Below the pieces are notes generated by a model that was given only the letters and a program-made list of their open reading frames with translations, made no database searches and had not been told where the DNA came from. A stretch of 64,000 bases of DNA from Flavobacterium hibernum (GTDB taxonomy: Bacteria > Bacteroidota > Bacteroidia > Flavobacteriales > Flavobacteriaceae), in contig NZ_JPRK01000013.1 in NCBI RefSeq assembly GCF_000832125.1, forward strand, positions 186,001 to 250,000, given 5' to 3'. The position numbers were made by a program, and so were the translations under genes. This document shows, in pieces, positions 45,586 through 55,167 of the stretch. Numbering within the stretch: position 1 is the first letter of the stretch; every line of letters begins with the position of its first letter.

Positions 45586-45936
45586 CTATAATTTTATAAA
45601 TATTGATTTTCGAAGTTTTGGTTCAATATTTTTTGTTTTGTGTCCTTTTCCGGTTGTGTCTTCGACTAGTAGAATTGATCCTGTTTCAAAGGTTCTTTTT
45701 TCTCCTAATGAAGTTTCAATTTCTACGCCGCCTTCTAACAAAACTATATATTGACGATCTGGTGCATTATGAAAATCATAATCGTAAGATGGACTAACTT
45801 CTCTAAATACAATTGATTTAACAGGTTCATCATCAGATAAAAAACCGATATCGCCATTGTTTTTCAACGGAACTTCGAAGTCTTCAAAATGACTTTCGCC
45901 ATTCGCATCGCTATAAATTCTTGTTATCTGAATCAT
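45586..45936 (-). CDS. Small cupin-domain protein
   Basis: 116 residues forming one cupin (DYDFHNAPDRQYIVLLEGGVEIETSLGEKRTFETGSILLVEDTTGKGH). One metal-ligand-like His remains in the first motif and one in the last. It overlaps the stop codon of the carboxylesterase gene by 1 nt, so the two are co-translated. Role unknown; possibly a dioxygenase or binding protein. Confidence 0.75.
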   Translation of the reverse strand: MIQITRIYSDANGESHFEDFEVPLKNNGDIGFLSDDEPVKSIVFREVSPSYDYDFHNAPDRQYIVLLEGGVEIETSLGEKRTFETGSILLVEDTTGKGHKTKNIEPKLRKSIFIKL

Positions 45937-46553
45937 TACTTTGCAAAAACAAGTTCATTAGCCCAATTTATTTCGTCCTGACTAATCGTATGTCCCATGT
46001 TTGGGTAGATTTTTTTGGTAACTGACGCACCCAATTTTTTAAGAAGTGCTTCAGATTCGTTTACTCTTTCGACAGGAACGTGAAAATCTGGATCGCTTGT
46101 TCCGATGAAAATTGGTGTGTTTTCGAAATTTCCAGCATAATGATTTTCATAGACTTTATCGCCAATTAGTCCGCCTGTAAAAGCGACTACACCACCGTAT
46201 TTTGCTGCATTTCTGGCTGTAAATTCTAATGCCAAACAAGCTCCTTGGGAAAATCCAAGGAAATAGATGTTTTCCTTTTCGATTCCGTTTTGCTGAATCG
46301 CCACAACAACTTGGTGAATGGCGTCTAATGATTTTGAAAAAGAAGGCTCGTTTTCTTCAATTGGTGCTAAAAACGAATACGGATACCAAGTTCTGTTTTC
46401 GGCCTGTGGTGCAACCAAAGCAAAATCATCGACTTTAAGATGCTTTGCAATCGAGAGTATATCATGAGCACCAGCACCACGACCATGAATCATGATTAGG
46501 GCTTTTTTGGCTTCGTTTAAAGGAATACCGTCAGTTAAAATGTCTGTATTCAT
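45936..46553 (-). CDS. Carboxylesterase/phospholipase, MhqD-like
   Basis: 205 residues. The nucleophile elbow is GFSQGA (Ser near 105), the acid Asp lies in GTSDPDFHVP near 155 and the His in MGHTIS near 188. MIHGRGAGAHD supplies the oxyanion region. MhqD-type hydrolases act with MhqO dioxygenases in quinone resistance; the MhqO-like gene is at 41774. It is first in a two-gene unit with the cupin gene. Confidence 0.8.
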   Translation of the reverse strand: MNTDILTDGIPLNEAKKALIMIHGRGAGAHDILSIAKHLKVDDFALVAPQAENRTWYPYSFLAPIEENEPSFSKSLDAIHQVVVAIQQNGIEKENIYFLGFSQGACLALEFTARNAAKYGGVVAFTGGLIGDKVYENHYAGNFENTPIFIGTSDPDFHVPVERVNESEALLKKLGASVTKKIYPNMGHTISQDEINWANELVFAK

Positions 46554-46616
46554 GAGTTTTATTTTTAAATTGATGTGAAGGGATGGCGTGTTTTTTTTGT
46601 TTCACTTTATATAATA

Positions 46617-46703
46617 AACTTTGCGACTTTGCGTCTTTGCGAGATTGTTTTTTTTCTCTAAGCGGCGAGAAATTCGCGCGCAAAGCCGCAAAGCCGCAAA
46701 GTT
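46617..46703. repeat. Inverted-repeat element E2 (GCAAAG type)
   Basis: AACTTTGCGACTTTGCG on the left pairs imperfectly with CGCAAAGCCGCAAAGTT on the right. It fills the gap between the carboxylesterase and GNAT genes and is more GC-rich than its surroundings. Could form a hairpin in transcripts. Confidence 0.7.
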
Positions 46704-46720
46704 TTTTAAAAGCTATTCAA

Positions 46721-47011
46721 TTATTTCTTCCAAATATCCTGATATTCCTCGGGATGTCTTTTAAATTGTGCGTGTACGTACGGACAAAGCGGTAAAACTT
46801 TTAAATTATTTTCACGCACATACGAAACCATTTCTTCCAGAAGTTTCTTTGCATAACCTTTTCCTTCAATTTCGGGCTCAACACCTGTATGATAAACGGT
46901 TAGTACATCATCTTTTATGCTTACAGTCATTTCGCCTAGCTTTTTATCATCAATATAAAGATTAAAAGCGCCGTGTTTTTTTTCGTTTAATTCTAGTTTT
47001 ATCGTTTCCAT
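46721..47011 (-). CDS. Small GNAT-like acetyltransferase (Gcn5-type, 96 aa)
   Basis: 96 residues of the short GNAT group. GEMTVSIKDDVLTVYHTGVEPEIEGKGYAKKLLEEMVSYVRENNLKVLPLCPYV holds the acetyl-CoA loop (EGKGYAK) and the CPYV motif usual for this family. Substrate unknown. It is 6 bp downstream of the response regulator gene and so shares its operon. Confidence 0.8.
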   Translation of the reverse strand: METIKLELNEKKHGAFNLYIDDKKLGEMTVSIKDDVLTVYHTGVEPEIEGKGYAKKLLEEMVSYVRENNLKVLPLCPYVHAQFKRHPEEYQDIWKK

Positions 47012-47017
47012 ATCTTT

Positions 47018-48376
47018 TTAGTTATATCCTTGTTTAATACCTAGTTTTTTCATTTTCGAAAACAAAGTCTGTGGCTGCATTTTTAAGAGTTCTGCGGCAC
47101 CGCCCGAACCTGAAACTTTTCCGTCACAAATTTGAAGCGCATTCATAATATGCTCTTTTTCCATTTCTTCCATCGACAACATTTTTCCGTTGTTTTTTTC
47201 TAACGGATTTGAATTACTTGTTGGAAGATCAAATTTTTCAATTTCGTTTGTTTTGGCAAGAAGCACATTTCTTTCGATTAAATGTTCTAGTTCCCTAATA
47301 TTTCCCGGCCAGTCATATCCTTGTAATTGTGCTAATGCCGAGGCACTAATTCCGTTGACATTTTTGCGTGAGCTTGTAGCGTATTTTTTAAGGAAATAAT
47401 TGGCCAATGCTTCAATATCTTCTTTTCGTTCTTTTAAAGTTGGCAATTGAATTGGAAATACATTTAGACGATAATATAAATCGAGTCTAAAACGTCCTTC
47501 GGCGACTTCTTTTTCCAGCGATCTGTTGGTTGCTGCCACAACGCGAACATTGATTTTAATGGTTTTATTTCCGCCAAGTCGCTGAATTTCTTTTTCCTGT
47601 AAAACACGTAATAATTTTACCTGAGAATCAAGCGGTAATTCGCCAATTTCGTCCAGAAAAATAGTGCCATTATCGGCTTGTTCAAACTTTCCAATTCGTA
47701 AACTATTGGCGCCTGTAAAAGCGCCTTTTTCATGTCCAAAAAGTTCAGATTCAATCAAAGAATGTGGCAAAGCTGCACAATTGACAACTACAATTGCATT
47801 TGATTTATGTGCCGATAGTTCATGAATAGAATGTGCCGCTCTTTCTTTTCCTGTACCGCTTTCGCCCAAAATCAAGACAGAAGTTTCGGCAGGAGCGACA
47901 ATTTTTATTTTTTCAATAACCTCTTTTAAAAGTTCACTCGTACCAATAATACCTTCAATTTCCTGATTTTCATTTTCAGTTGATTTTCCGGCTAATGTTC
48001 CTCTTTCCTGATCGTATCTATATTTGGCAATATCGAGCATTACGATAAGATCTTTTTCGCGAAAAGGCTTTACCATAAAACCATACGGATGCGTTGCTTT
48101 CACGGCTTCTAATGTACTTTGGTTGGTATTGGCAGAAATATAAAGAAACGGAAGTTGCATTGCGCGAAGTTCCCAAGCAAGATCAATTCCTGTTAAAGTG
48201 CCTTTTAGCATAATATCGAGCAATATCCATTCGGGCTTTTTTTCTTCGATTAATTTTCGAGCCTGAACCACAGAAGATGCAATACCAACTACTTGATAAC
48301 CTGCTTTGATCAACATGATTTTTAAATCATTTGCAACTATAAATTCATCTTCAACAATTAGAATTTTCTCCTTCAT
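47018..48376 (-). CDS. NtrC-type response regulator (sigma-54 activator)
   Basis: 452 residues. The receiver (1-120) has an acidic start (VEDEF) and the phosphoacceptor in WILLDIMLKG. An AAA+ domain (about 140-375) has GESGTGKE, GAFTGA and IFLDEIGELP, and a Fis-type HTH (about 410-450) follows. It lies 8 bp downstream of the TPR histidine kinase gene, its obvious partner. Its AAA+ domain is very similar to that of the activator at 43228, suggesting a common origin. Confidence 0.9.
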   Translation of the reverse strand: MKEKILIVEDEFIVANDLKIMLIKAGYQVVGIASSVVQARKLIEEKKPEWILLDIMLKGTLTGIDLAWELRAMQLPFLYISANTNQSTLEAVKATHPYGFMVKPFREKDLIVMLDIAKYRYDQERGTLAGKSTENENQEIEGIIGTSELLKEVIEKIKIVAPAETSVLILGESGTGKERAAHSIHELSAHKSNAIVVVNCAALPHSLIESELFGHEKGAFTGANSLRIGKFEQADNGTIFLDEIGELPLDSQVKLLRVLQEKEIQRLGGNKTIKINVRVVAATNRSLEKEVAEGRFRLDLYYRLNVFPIQLPTLKERKEDIEALANYFLKKYATSSRKNVNGISASALAQLQGYDWPGNIRELEHLIERNVLLAKTNEIEKFDLPTSNSNPLEKNNGKMLSMEEMEKEHIMNALQICDGKVSGSGGAAELLKMQPQTLFSKMKKLGIKQGYN

Positions 48377-48384
48377 TTCGTTAT

Positions 48385-50664
48385 TTATATGGTTTCATTA
48401 TTTTCTGTTGCGCCTTCAAATTCGGTGTTTTTTGTAAATGTAATGGTGATTTTTAAGCCATTATCGTTTTTCATCTCAAAAGTTCCGTCAATTTGATCGG
48501 TTAATCCCATCATTAAATTCATGCCGAGTGAATTTCTTTCTGTTTCTTCAAAATCTTTTGGAAGTCCAACACCATTATCTGCAACCAAAAGCTTGTAATC
48601 GCTGTTTCCTATATTTTTGAGACTTATTTTTACTTCTCCTTTTTTATCTAAAGGAAAAGCATATTTAATGGCATTATTTATGGCTTCGTTTATAATTAAA
48701 CCCAGCGGAACTGCTTGAGCAACATCAAGATAAACCTTTTCTGTATCTAGAACAAAGTTAATTTTAGTATCAGTATCAAAACATTCTCTCATATAACTTA
48801 TGAGTTCATAAATATACCAAGACATATCAATATTTGCCAGATTATCAGATTGATACAATTTTTGATGTATCAATGACATGGCGTGCATTCTGTGCTGGCT
48901 ATTTTGAATGGCCATTAAAGCATCTTCGTTGTCTAAATAAGCCGATTGTGTGTTTAATAAACTAATCACAATTTGAAGGTTATTTTTTACTCGATGATGT
49001 ATTTCTTTTAGAAGCCATTCTTTTTCAATCAGCATTTTTTTGTTCAGTTCGTTTTGCTCATTTATTTGCTGACGTTTGATTTCTAATTCTTCGTTCTTTT
49101 TCTTTTTTATTCTGTAACTGTTGTATAATAAGCCTATAAAAAGAATTAAAACTACAACGCCGCCTATAAAAATATTACGAAGTACTTTATCATTATGAAT
49201 TTTTATTTCCTGTAATTTTCCCTGTTCTGTGAGAAGTTTTATGTTTTTGTCCTTTTTTTCTGTTTCAAACTGAACTTGTAAAGCTGCGGACGTTTTTAGT
49301 TTTTCGACATTAAAAATGGAATCTCTTAAAAGTTGATGCTTTTGCAAATGTTTTATCGCCGACTCGTATTTTTTACTGGCATGATCGGATTGAAATGACA
49401 AGAGTTCGATTTGCGAAAATAGAATTAGCTTGTTTGATTTTTTGGCAAATTCTTTGAATTTTTCAATGTATGCGTACGTTTTTTCGACCTGACCGGATTG
49501 TTGTAAATAAATGATAATTCCGGTGAGTTTATAAGCAAGACCTGCATCAGATTCCTGATAATCTTTTAATAATTGTTCGTAATAAGGTTTTGCATTTGCT
49601 ATTTGTTTGAGCATGGAATAGCTTACTACAAATATAAAACGCTGTCTGATTTTGTTAATTTCATCTGTTGGCGGATAATCTTTTTCGGTACGTTTTAGTG
49701 TGCGTAATGCGCCTTGATAATTTTTTTGCTGGCAATATAATGATGCCAAATTATAACCTATAATGTTGATGTCGTTTACATTCTTGTTTTCTAAAGCTAT
49801 ATTTAAGGCTTTTTCAAAATTAGAAAATGCTAAATCATATTTTAGAAGATCATAATAAGCAAGTCCAAGATGATTGTAAATTGTGCAAAGCTGATAACTT
49901 GTATCGTGAACTTCTTCGGCTGTTTTTTCTGCCATCAATGCATATTGCAACGATAATTGTGTGTTTTGTAATATTCCGTAATTATCAGACATTAAGGTAT
50001 AAACTCCTTGTAGTTCTTTAAAACCTATAGCTTTATAAATAACAACGGCCTTTTCTAAAAGTTCTAATGCTTTTTGATGGTCTTCGACAATACCATAATA
50101 ATCGGCAAGATCTTTTAAGGCATCTGCTTCTTTTTTATAAGCTTTGCCTTTTTTATAAAGCGGAATTGCGATTTCGAGATATTTTATTTTTTCTTCAAAA
50201 TCCTCGGTTTCATAACCTTTATAAGCGCAAAGTTCTCTGTAAACATCGGCTTTTAAAACTGGTAAATTGTTTTTTACAGCGTAGGCGAGTGCTGTATTTG
50301 TTTTTATTAATCCATTTTTAGAATCTCCTTTTTCTCGGTCGATTTGAGCTTCTAAAAGAATTGCTTTCCCTTTACCTGCTTTATACCCTAAGGTATTACT
50401 TAGTTTTTTGGCTTCAAAATTTAAATTAGTTGCGCTGTCGAGGTCTTCTTTTATTTCTCCAGGTTTGGTTAGATAATAAGTGCTTAAAGCAATTAGTAAT
50501 TCGACTTTTTGGTTGTTACTTTCGGCTACAGCAATTTTCTTTTTTAATACAACAGGATCTTGTTTGTGCTGTGCCATTCCATTAAACGAAGCCAATAAAA
50601 ATAAGAACACAGTACATAAAATGCACGGGTATTTTTTAAGAGAAATAAAGGGGATGAAATTCAT
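48385..50664 (-). CDS. TPR histidine kinase (HisKA_2 type)
   Basis: 759 residues. A signal peptide or anchor (about 10-32) leads to a TPR region (about 80-440), a transmembrane helix (about 505-525, IFIGGVVVLILFIGLLY), a coiled coil and a HisKA_2 domain with EIHHRVKNNLQ (His near 555). The HATPase has NEAINNAIKYAF and ADNGVGLP. The TPRs are probably periplasmic and sense a protein or cell-envelope cue. It partners with the NtrC-type regulator encoded next. Confidence 0.9.
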   Translation of the reverse strand: MNFIPFISLKKYPCILCTVFLFLLASFNGMAQHKQDPVVLKKKIAVAESNNQKVELLIALSTYYLTKPGEIKEDLDSATNLNFEAKKLSNTLGYKAGKGKAILLEAQIDREKGDSKNGLIKTNTALAYAVKNNLPVLKADVYRELCAYKGYETEDFEEKIKYLEIAIPLYKKGKAYKKEADALKDLADYYGIVEDHQKALELLEKAVVIYKAIGFKELQGVYTLMSDNYGILQNTQLSLQYALMAEKTAEEVHDTSYQLCTIYNHLGLAYYDLLKYDLAFSNFEKALNIALENKNVNDINIIGYNLASLYCQQKNYQGALRTLKRTEKDYPPTDEINKIRQRFIFVVSYSMLKQIANAKPYYEQLLKDYQESDAGLAYKLTGIIIYLQQSGQVEKTYAYIEKFKEFAKKSNKLILFSQIELLSFQSDHASKKYESAIKHLQKHQLLRDSIFNVEKLKTSAALQVQFETEKKDKNIKLLTEQGKLQEIKIHNDKVLRNIFIGGVVVLILFIGLLYNSYRIKKKKNEELEIKRQQINEQNELNKKMLIEKEWLLKEIHHRVKNNLQIVISLLNTQSAYLDNEDALMAIQNSQHRMHAMSLIHQKLYQSDNLANIDMSWYIYELISYMRECFDTDTKINFVLDTEKVYLDVAQAVPLGLIINEAINNAIKYAFPLDKKGEVKISLKNIGNSDYKLLVADNGVGLPKDFEETERNSLGMNLMMGLTDQIDGTFEMKNDNGLKITITFTKNTEFEGATENNETI

Positions 50665-50717
50665 TTTTTAAAGATAATATTTTATCAGAAATTCGCAACT
50701 GTCCAACTCTTTCTTTA

Positions 50718-51380
50718 CTATTTACGGTGATACCAATAACAAATTAACATTGCTGCTCCAGGTAAAATTAAAGTTCCTAATCCGAAAAATTTTCCGGCTA
50801 TTGCTCCTAAAAAACAACCTATAAGAAACCCAATTATGGTAACCAATTGTTTCTTAAAACTTAAAAGAACATCTACATCTTTTAATCCGTTTTTTAATAG
50901 ATTTCCTAGATCAAGAGAAGCTTGAGTAACATTTCCTGTCATCATGGTTGTTGGGCCGTGTGTTTCTTTAGCATACAATTTTCCAAAAGCATTTTGAAGG
51001 CCCATTGCGAATACAGTTGTCATTGCAACGGTGTATATTGTCCATTCTGAAAAAATTTCCAGATAGCCAAAAACGTACGAGGCAATTCCGCTTAAAACCA
51101 ATATTAAGCCTTCCCAAAATAAAAGAGTATAACGGTTTGTTGCTTTTAATGCAATTCGTCCTCCGGTAATAACGGCAATAATAAAAACAGGAAAAGTTAA
51201 TAGTTTTATCCACGCATGTATATCTGAGCCTTTGATGATTTGATAAGCAAAGACTATAAAGTTACCTGTAACGTGTGCCGAAAATATAGAATCGGCGGCA
51301 ACAAAAGTTACCGTGTCACAATACCCTGCAATCATTGTGAGAAGCAGGGTTACGTACCAAATGTTTTTTTGTATTTCCAT
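50718..51380 (-). CDS. DUF1275 (YoaK-type) membrane protein, copy 2
   Basis: 220 residues from the ATG at 51380 (MEIQKNIWYVTLLL); an upstream ATG at 51413 would overlap the dps gene and add a charged tail. Membrane segments and phrases such as GYCDTVTFVA, SAHVTGNFIVFAYQ and GLQNAFGKLYAKETHGPTTMMTGNVTQASLDL fit the family. Only moderately similar to copy 1 at 32793. It is 5 bp downstream of dps copy 2. Confidence 0.85.
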   Translation of the reverse strand: MEIQKNIWYVTLLLTMIAGYCDTVTFVAADSIFSAHVTGNFIVFAYQIIKGSDIHAWIKLLTFPVFIIAVITGGRIALKATNRYTLLFWEGLILVLSGIASYVFGYLEIFSEWTIYTVAMTTVFAMGLQNAFGKLYAKETHGPTTMMTGNVTQASLDLGNLLKNGLKDVDVLLSFKKQLVTIIGFLIGCFLGAIAGKFFGLGTLILPGAAMLICYWYHRK

Positions 51381-51385
51381 AATTT

Positions 51386-51859
51386 TTATTTTAGGTGAGC
51401 GCGAAGCATCCACGCCATTTTTTCGTGATTTTCTAATAGTCCTGTAATGTAATCGCTGGTTCCGGCATCGTGAAGTTCTGTCGCAAAATTGTTGATGTTT
51501 TCACGTAAGTGAATCAAAATACTTTCGTGATCCAAAAGCAATTCTTTGATGTAACCGGTGCTGTCATTTTTTTCTCTTGATTCTTCTGTAAGATGCGTTA
51601 GAGCCAAATATTCTTTTAAAGTTCCAGGCGCATAATGTCCTAAAGTTCTAATTCTTTCGGCAACAGCATCTACAATTTCGTCAAGTGCTTCGTATTGTTG
51701 TTCGAAGAAAAGATGTTTGTTGTAAAAATCCGGACCTTCTACATTCCAATGTGCTTTTTTTGTTTTGGTATAAAGTACAAATTCGTCCGCCAGAACTTTC
51801 GTTAATACATCTACAACTTTTGTGATGCTTTCTTGTTTGATTCCGATGTTTGCTTTCAT
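51386..51859 (-). CDS. dps: Dps-like ferritin, copy 2
   Basis: 157 residues, the same length as copy 1 at 41103. The ferroxidase region KAHWNVEGPDFYNKHLFFEQQYEALDEIVDAVAERIR is conserved. It heads a unit with DUF1275 copy 2. The spacing to the DoxX gene (176 bp with repeat E3) suggests its own promoter. Confidence 0.9.
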   Translation of the reverse strand: MKANIGIKQESITKVVDVLTKVLADEFVLYTKTKKAHWNVEGPDFYNKHLFFEQQYEALDEIVDAVAERIRTLGHYAPGTLKEYLALTHLTEESREKNDSTGYIKELLLDHESILIHLRENINNFATELHDAGTSDYITGLLENHEKMAWMLRAHLK

Positions 51860-51910
51860 TTTATATAAGGTTTAATAAGTAATCATTTTAAATTTATGTA
51901 TTGGATATTT

Positions 51911-52008
51911 TTTCACGCAGATTTAAAATGATTTAAGCTGATAAGCGCAGATTAAATTAATAAAAATCTAAAATTAAATTTGCTCTAATCTGTAAAATCT
52001 GCGTGAAA
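51911..52008. repeat. Inverted-repeat element E3
   Basis: TTTCACGCAGATTT (51911-51924) pairs perfectly with AAATCTGCGTGAAA (51995-52008) around a 70-bp A/T-rich interior. Directly after it, 52012-52032 resembles the right end of the R-family element (TTTCTATGTGTTT), perhaps a remnant. Confidence 0.7.
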
Positions 52009-52035
52009 CAAAATCTATTTTTCTATGTGTTTAAA

Positions 52036-52470
52036 TTAATTGTTTATAAATGTTAGTAGATAATAATCAAGTGAATATTTTCCTGCGCCAAGTGCAAGGA
52101 TTAATAGCAGAGATAAAGTGTACATATACGGAACGTCGCGTACTTCGAGCGAATCATTTTTATGTACGACAAAATATCCTATGGCTGTAACGCCAATTGT
52201 AGGCAGTACGGCAAGTCTGGTTCCGAGACCCAGAATGATAAAAAAAGGAACTACGGTATCTGAAAAAGTGGCAACTAATCCATTTAGTTTTTCGGGTAAA
52301 TGTAACGGATTCGGAACGTGTTCTTTTTGCCCGTTTTCAACTCTGAATTTCTTCATTCCGTGAACTCTAAAAAGTTCCACCGCCAGTAAAATTCTGAAAA
52401 CTAAAAGAGCTGCATTATTAAATGCTGTTCCTAGATCTGAATACAGAATTTGGTTTATAATTTGAGTCAT
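52036..52470 (-). CDS. DoxX-family membrane protein
   Basis: 144 residues from the ATG at 52470 (MTQIINQILYS); the ATG at 52506 would overlap the amidohydrolase gene. Four transmembrane segments, with the first-loop phrase ELFRVHGMKKF and FFIILGLGTRLAVLPTIG typical of DoxX. DoxX proteins are linked to thiol and oxidative stress or quinone chemistry in membranes. 10 bp downstream of the amidohydrolase gene. Confidence 0.8.
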   Translation of the reverse strand: MTQIINQILYSDLGTAFNNAALLVFRILLAVELFRVHGMKKFRVENGQKEHVPNPLHLPEKLNGLVATFSDTVVPFFIILGLGTRLAVLPTIGVTAIGYFVVHKNDSLEVRDVPYMYTLSLLLILALGAGKYSLDYYLLTFINN

Positions 52471-52480
52471 TTGTTTAAAT

Positions 52481-54367
52481 TTAAAAGGCAAAGCAAGAAC
52501 ACCCAAGTGCGCCCCAAAATGCGTTATAGTTATTTACCGGCACATTGCTCATTCGGGCAACATCGTGACTGTGAGCGTGAACATCGCAACTTCCGCTACA
52601 ACTGTGTATTTGCGAAGTCAGGCTTGGTTTAGCATCAGCTTTTGTATTTTTTTCGATTGCGCTTTGCAAGCTGCTTTTGGCAGGATAACCGTTGTAAATA
52701 TTAGTTGGCGACCAATCTGGCAAAATTGGAATATGTGGCGGTGAAAAGGATGAAAAATCTCCGTTTGCATACACAATTTTTCCATCTACAATCGTTAAAT
52801 CAGCTTCAATTTTTTTAATGTCTTCGTCGGCAATAGTGAAGTAATCGCTGTCTAAAACCACTAAATCGGCAAACATTCCAACTCTAATATCTCCTTTTTT
52901 GGCTTGTTCCTGCGAGAACCATGCGCTTCCTCTAGTATATAATTCTAAGGCTGTTTCTCGACTTAATCTGCTTTCGTTGTACAATTGCAATCCTCCAACG
53001 GTTTTTCCAACGGTCATCCAATACATTGAAACCCACGGATTGTAACTGCTTACTCTAGTAGCGTCAGATCCTCCACCAACGGGAACTTCCATTTCGAGCA
53101 TTTTTTTAATTGGCGGAGTATTCTCTGCTGCTTTTGCGCCATATTGATCTGTGAAATATTCGCCCTGATATGCCATTCGGCTTTGAACTGCGATTCCACC
53201 GCCTAAATTTTTAACACGTTCGATGTTACGTTCGTCAATAGTTTCGGCGTGATCAAAAATCCACGGTAATCCGTTAAACGGAATTTCCTGATTGATTTTT
53301 TCGAATACATTCAAAAATCTTGTAATGCTTTCATTATATGTAGCATGAAGTCTAAACGGCCAACGATTTTCGACCAATAGGCGAACTACTTTTTCTAATT
53401 CGGCTTCCATATTTTCCGGAAGATCTGGTCTTGGCTGAAGGAAATCTTCAAAATCGGCAGCCGAAAAAACTAACATTTCGCCCGCACCATTATGGCGGTA
53501 CATATTGTCTCCCTGATATAATTTTACGGTATCAATCCAATCTGAAAAATCTTCAAATTCGTGTTTTGGTTTTTGAGTAAAAAGATTATAGGCAATTCTA
53601 ACCGTTAATTGTTTCTTTTCGTTTAGTTCATTCACGACTTTGTAATCGTCTGGAAAATTTTGAAATCCGCCTCCGGCATCAATAACACTTGTAATCCCGA
53701 AACGGTTCAATTCTTTCATAAAATGACGTGTCGAATTGATTTGATGTTCGTATGAAAGTGTTGGCCCTTTTGCCAAAGTCGAATACAAAATCATGGCATT
53801 TGGCGTCGCAATAATAAGTCCGGTTGGTTCTCCTTTAGAATCTCTTTCGATTTGTCCTCCCGGAGGAGCAGGAGTATTTTTGGTATAACCAACTGCTTTT
53901 AGAGCGGCTCTGTTCATAATGGCTCTGTCATATAAATGCAGAATAAAAACAGGAGTTTCCGGAGCAATGGCATTGATTTCTTCAAGAGTTGGCATTCTGC
54001 GTTCGGCAAATTGAAACTCTGACCAACCGCCAACAACGCGAACCCATTGCGGATTTGGTGTCCTGTCAACTTGTTCTTTCAACATTCTAAGTGCATCGGC
54101 TAAAGATGGAACACCATCCCAACGCAATTCTAAATTATAGTTTAAACCGCCACGAATAAGGTGAATGTGCGAATCGTTGATTCCCGGAACGACTCTTTTA
54201 TTCTGAAGGTCAATTATTTTGGTTTCCTCAGCTGCAAATTCCATTATGTTGCTGTCGTTTCCAACTGCAATAAATTTTCCGTCTTTTATGGCTACTGCTG
54301 TAACATTTGGTGTTTCGGAATTGAAACTATGAATTTTCCCGTTGAATAAGATTAAATCTGCTTTCAT
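52481..54367 (-). CDS. YtcJ-like amidohydrolase with Cys/His-rich tail
   Basis: 628 residues of the amidohydrolase_3 (YtcJ) group. The metal motif DSHIHL is near residue 67 and further ligands lie in FRLHATYNE, FDHAETIDE and GGGSDATRVSSYNPW. The core ends near 570. The last 50 residues hold HSCSGSCDVHAHSHD and a terminal GCSCFAF, which is not a usual part of the family and could bind metal or carry a lipid. No N-terminal signal is visible. Substrate unknown. Confidence 0.8.
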   Translation of the reverse strand: MKADLILFNGKIHSFNSETPNVTAVAIKDGKFIAVGNDSNIMEFAAEETKIIDLQNKRVVPGINDSHIHLIRGGLNYNLELRWDGVPSLADALRMLKEQVDRTPNPQWVRVVGGWSEFQFAERRMPTLEEINAIAPETPVFILHLYDRAIMNRAALKAVGYTKNTPAPPGGQIERDSKGEPTGLIIATPNAMILYSTLAKGPTLSYEHQINSTRHFMKELNRFGITSVIDAGGGFQNFPDDYKVVNELNEKKQLTVRIAYNLFTQKPKHEFEDFSDWIDTVKLYQGDNMYRHNGAGEMLVFSAADFEDFLQPRPDLPENMEAELEKVVRLLVENRWPFRLHATYNESITRFLNVFEKINQEIPFNGLPWIFDHAETIDERNIERVKNLGGGIAVQSRMAYQGEYFTDQYGAKAAENTPPIKKMLEMEVPVGGGSDATRVSSYNPWVSMYWMTVGKTVGGLQLYNESRLSRETALELYTRGSAWFSQEQAKKGDIRVGMFADLVVLDSDYFTIADEDIKKIEADLTIVDGKIVYANGDFSSFSPPHIPILPDWSPTNIYNGYPAKSSLQSAIEKNTKADAKPSLTSQIHSCSGSCDVHAHSHDVARMSNVPVNNYNAFWGALGCSCFAF

Positions 54368-54375
54368 AAGTTTGG

Positions 54376-55107
54376 TTATTTAGAGTTCAATTTTGCAATG
54401 GCTTCTTTGATTCCTTCGCCTGCAACATTATAAAAAGCAGGTCCTGCAAGCAGAATAATTTTGGTTAAAGGCTTGTAGTGGGCTAATTTTTTATCTTTTA
54501 AATAGGTTTGTGTTCTGTAAGCTTCAAATGATCCTAAAACTACATTTGTGGCTACTAAAGCGGTTGGCGAATCGATTCCCGCATCTTTAATATCGCTGGC
54601 AAAAGAATAGTTTGAAACGCCTAAACGTAAAGCTTCGCGCATGGCAACACTTCCTACACTAATCATTAAATCTGGTGTGAATTTATTGCGGTCACCAAGA
54701 CCAATCAATAATAATTGTTTAGATGCTAATGTGCCTTTTGGAGGTGTAATTAATAAGGTTTCTAGTGAATGTCCTGTAAATTTTCCGCTTTTGCGTAATT
54801 CGGTAATAATGCCTTTTAATGCATCGTCTAAGTGAATCATTCCGTTTAGGTTGGCTGGAAGTGCAGGAGGATTAAAAATATCACCTTCGGTATATTCGAA
54901 AACGCAGGCAACTTGCAAATCTGCTACCGAAGCCGATGGGCCTTGAACTAATCCGTTTACAGCAACTCCGTCTACTTTTCCCCAAGTAACAGTTGTTCCC
55001 AGAGAAGCGTTTTGTGCAAAGGCATTATTTGTGAAGCCTGCGAATAATAGAAGAATTAGAATCGTTGTTCTAATGGTATATTTTTTAAAAAGGACTGATT
55101 TTTTCAT
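54376..55107 (-). CDS. Exported M17-peptidase N-domain-like protein
   Basis: 243 residues with a signal peptide (ending near NAFA-QNA). The mature part matches the N-terminal, macro-like domain of M17 leucyl aminopeptidases (LLLIGLGDRNKFTPDLMISVGSVAMREALRLG). The catalytic C-terminal domain with its two-metal site is absent, so it is not an active peptidase of that type. It may bind a nucleotide-like or peptide ligand in the periplasm. The amidohydrolase gene follows after 8 bp. Confidence 0.75.
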   Translation of the reverse strand: MKKSVLFKKYTIRTTILILLLFAGFTNNAFAQNASLGTTVTWGKVDGVAVNGLVQGPSASVADLQVACVFEYTEGDIFNPPALPANLNGMIHLDDALKGIITELRKSGKFTGHSLETLLITPPKGTLASKQLLLIGLGDRNKFTPDLMISVGSVAMREALRLGVSNYSFASDIKDAGIDSPTALVATNVVLGSFEAYRTQTYLKDKKLAHYKPLTKIILLAGPAFYNVAGEGIKEAIAKLNSK

Positions 55108-55167
55108 GTTTTGAAATTTATTTGATGTTGTTTTTATAAGGTTTAAACAAATGAAGACATAGATCTT

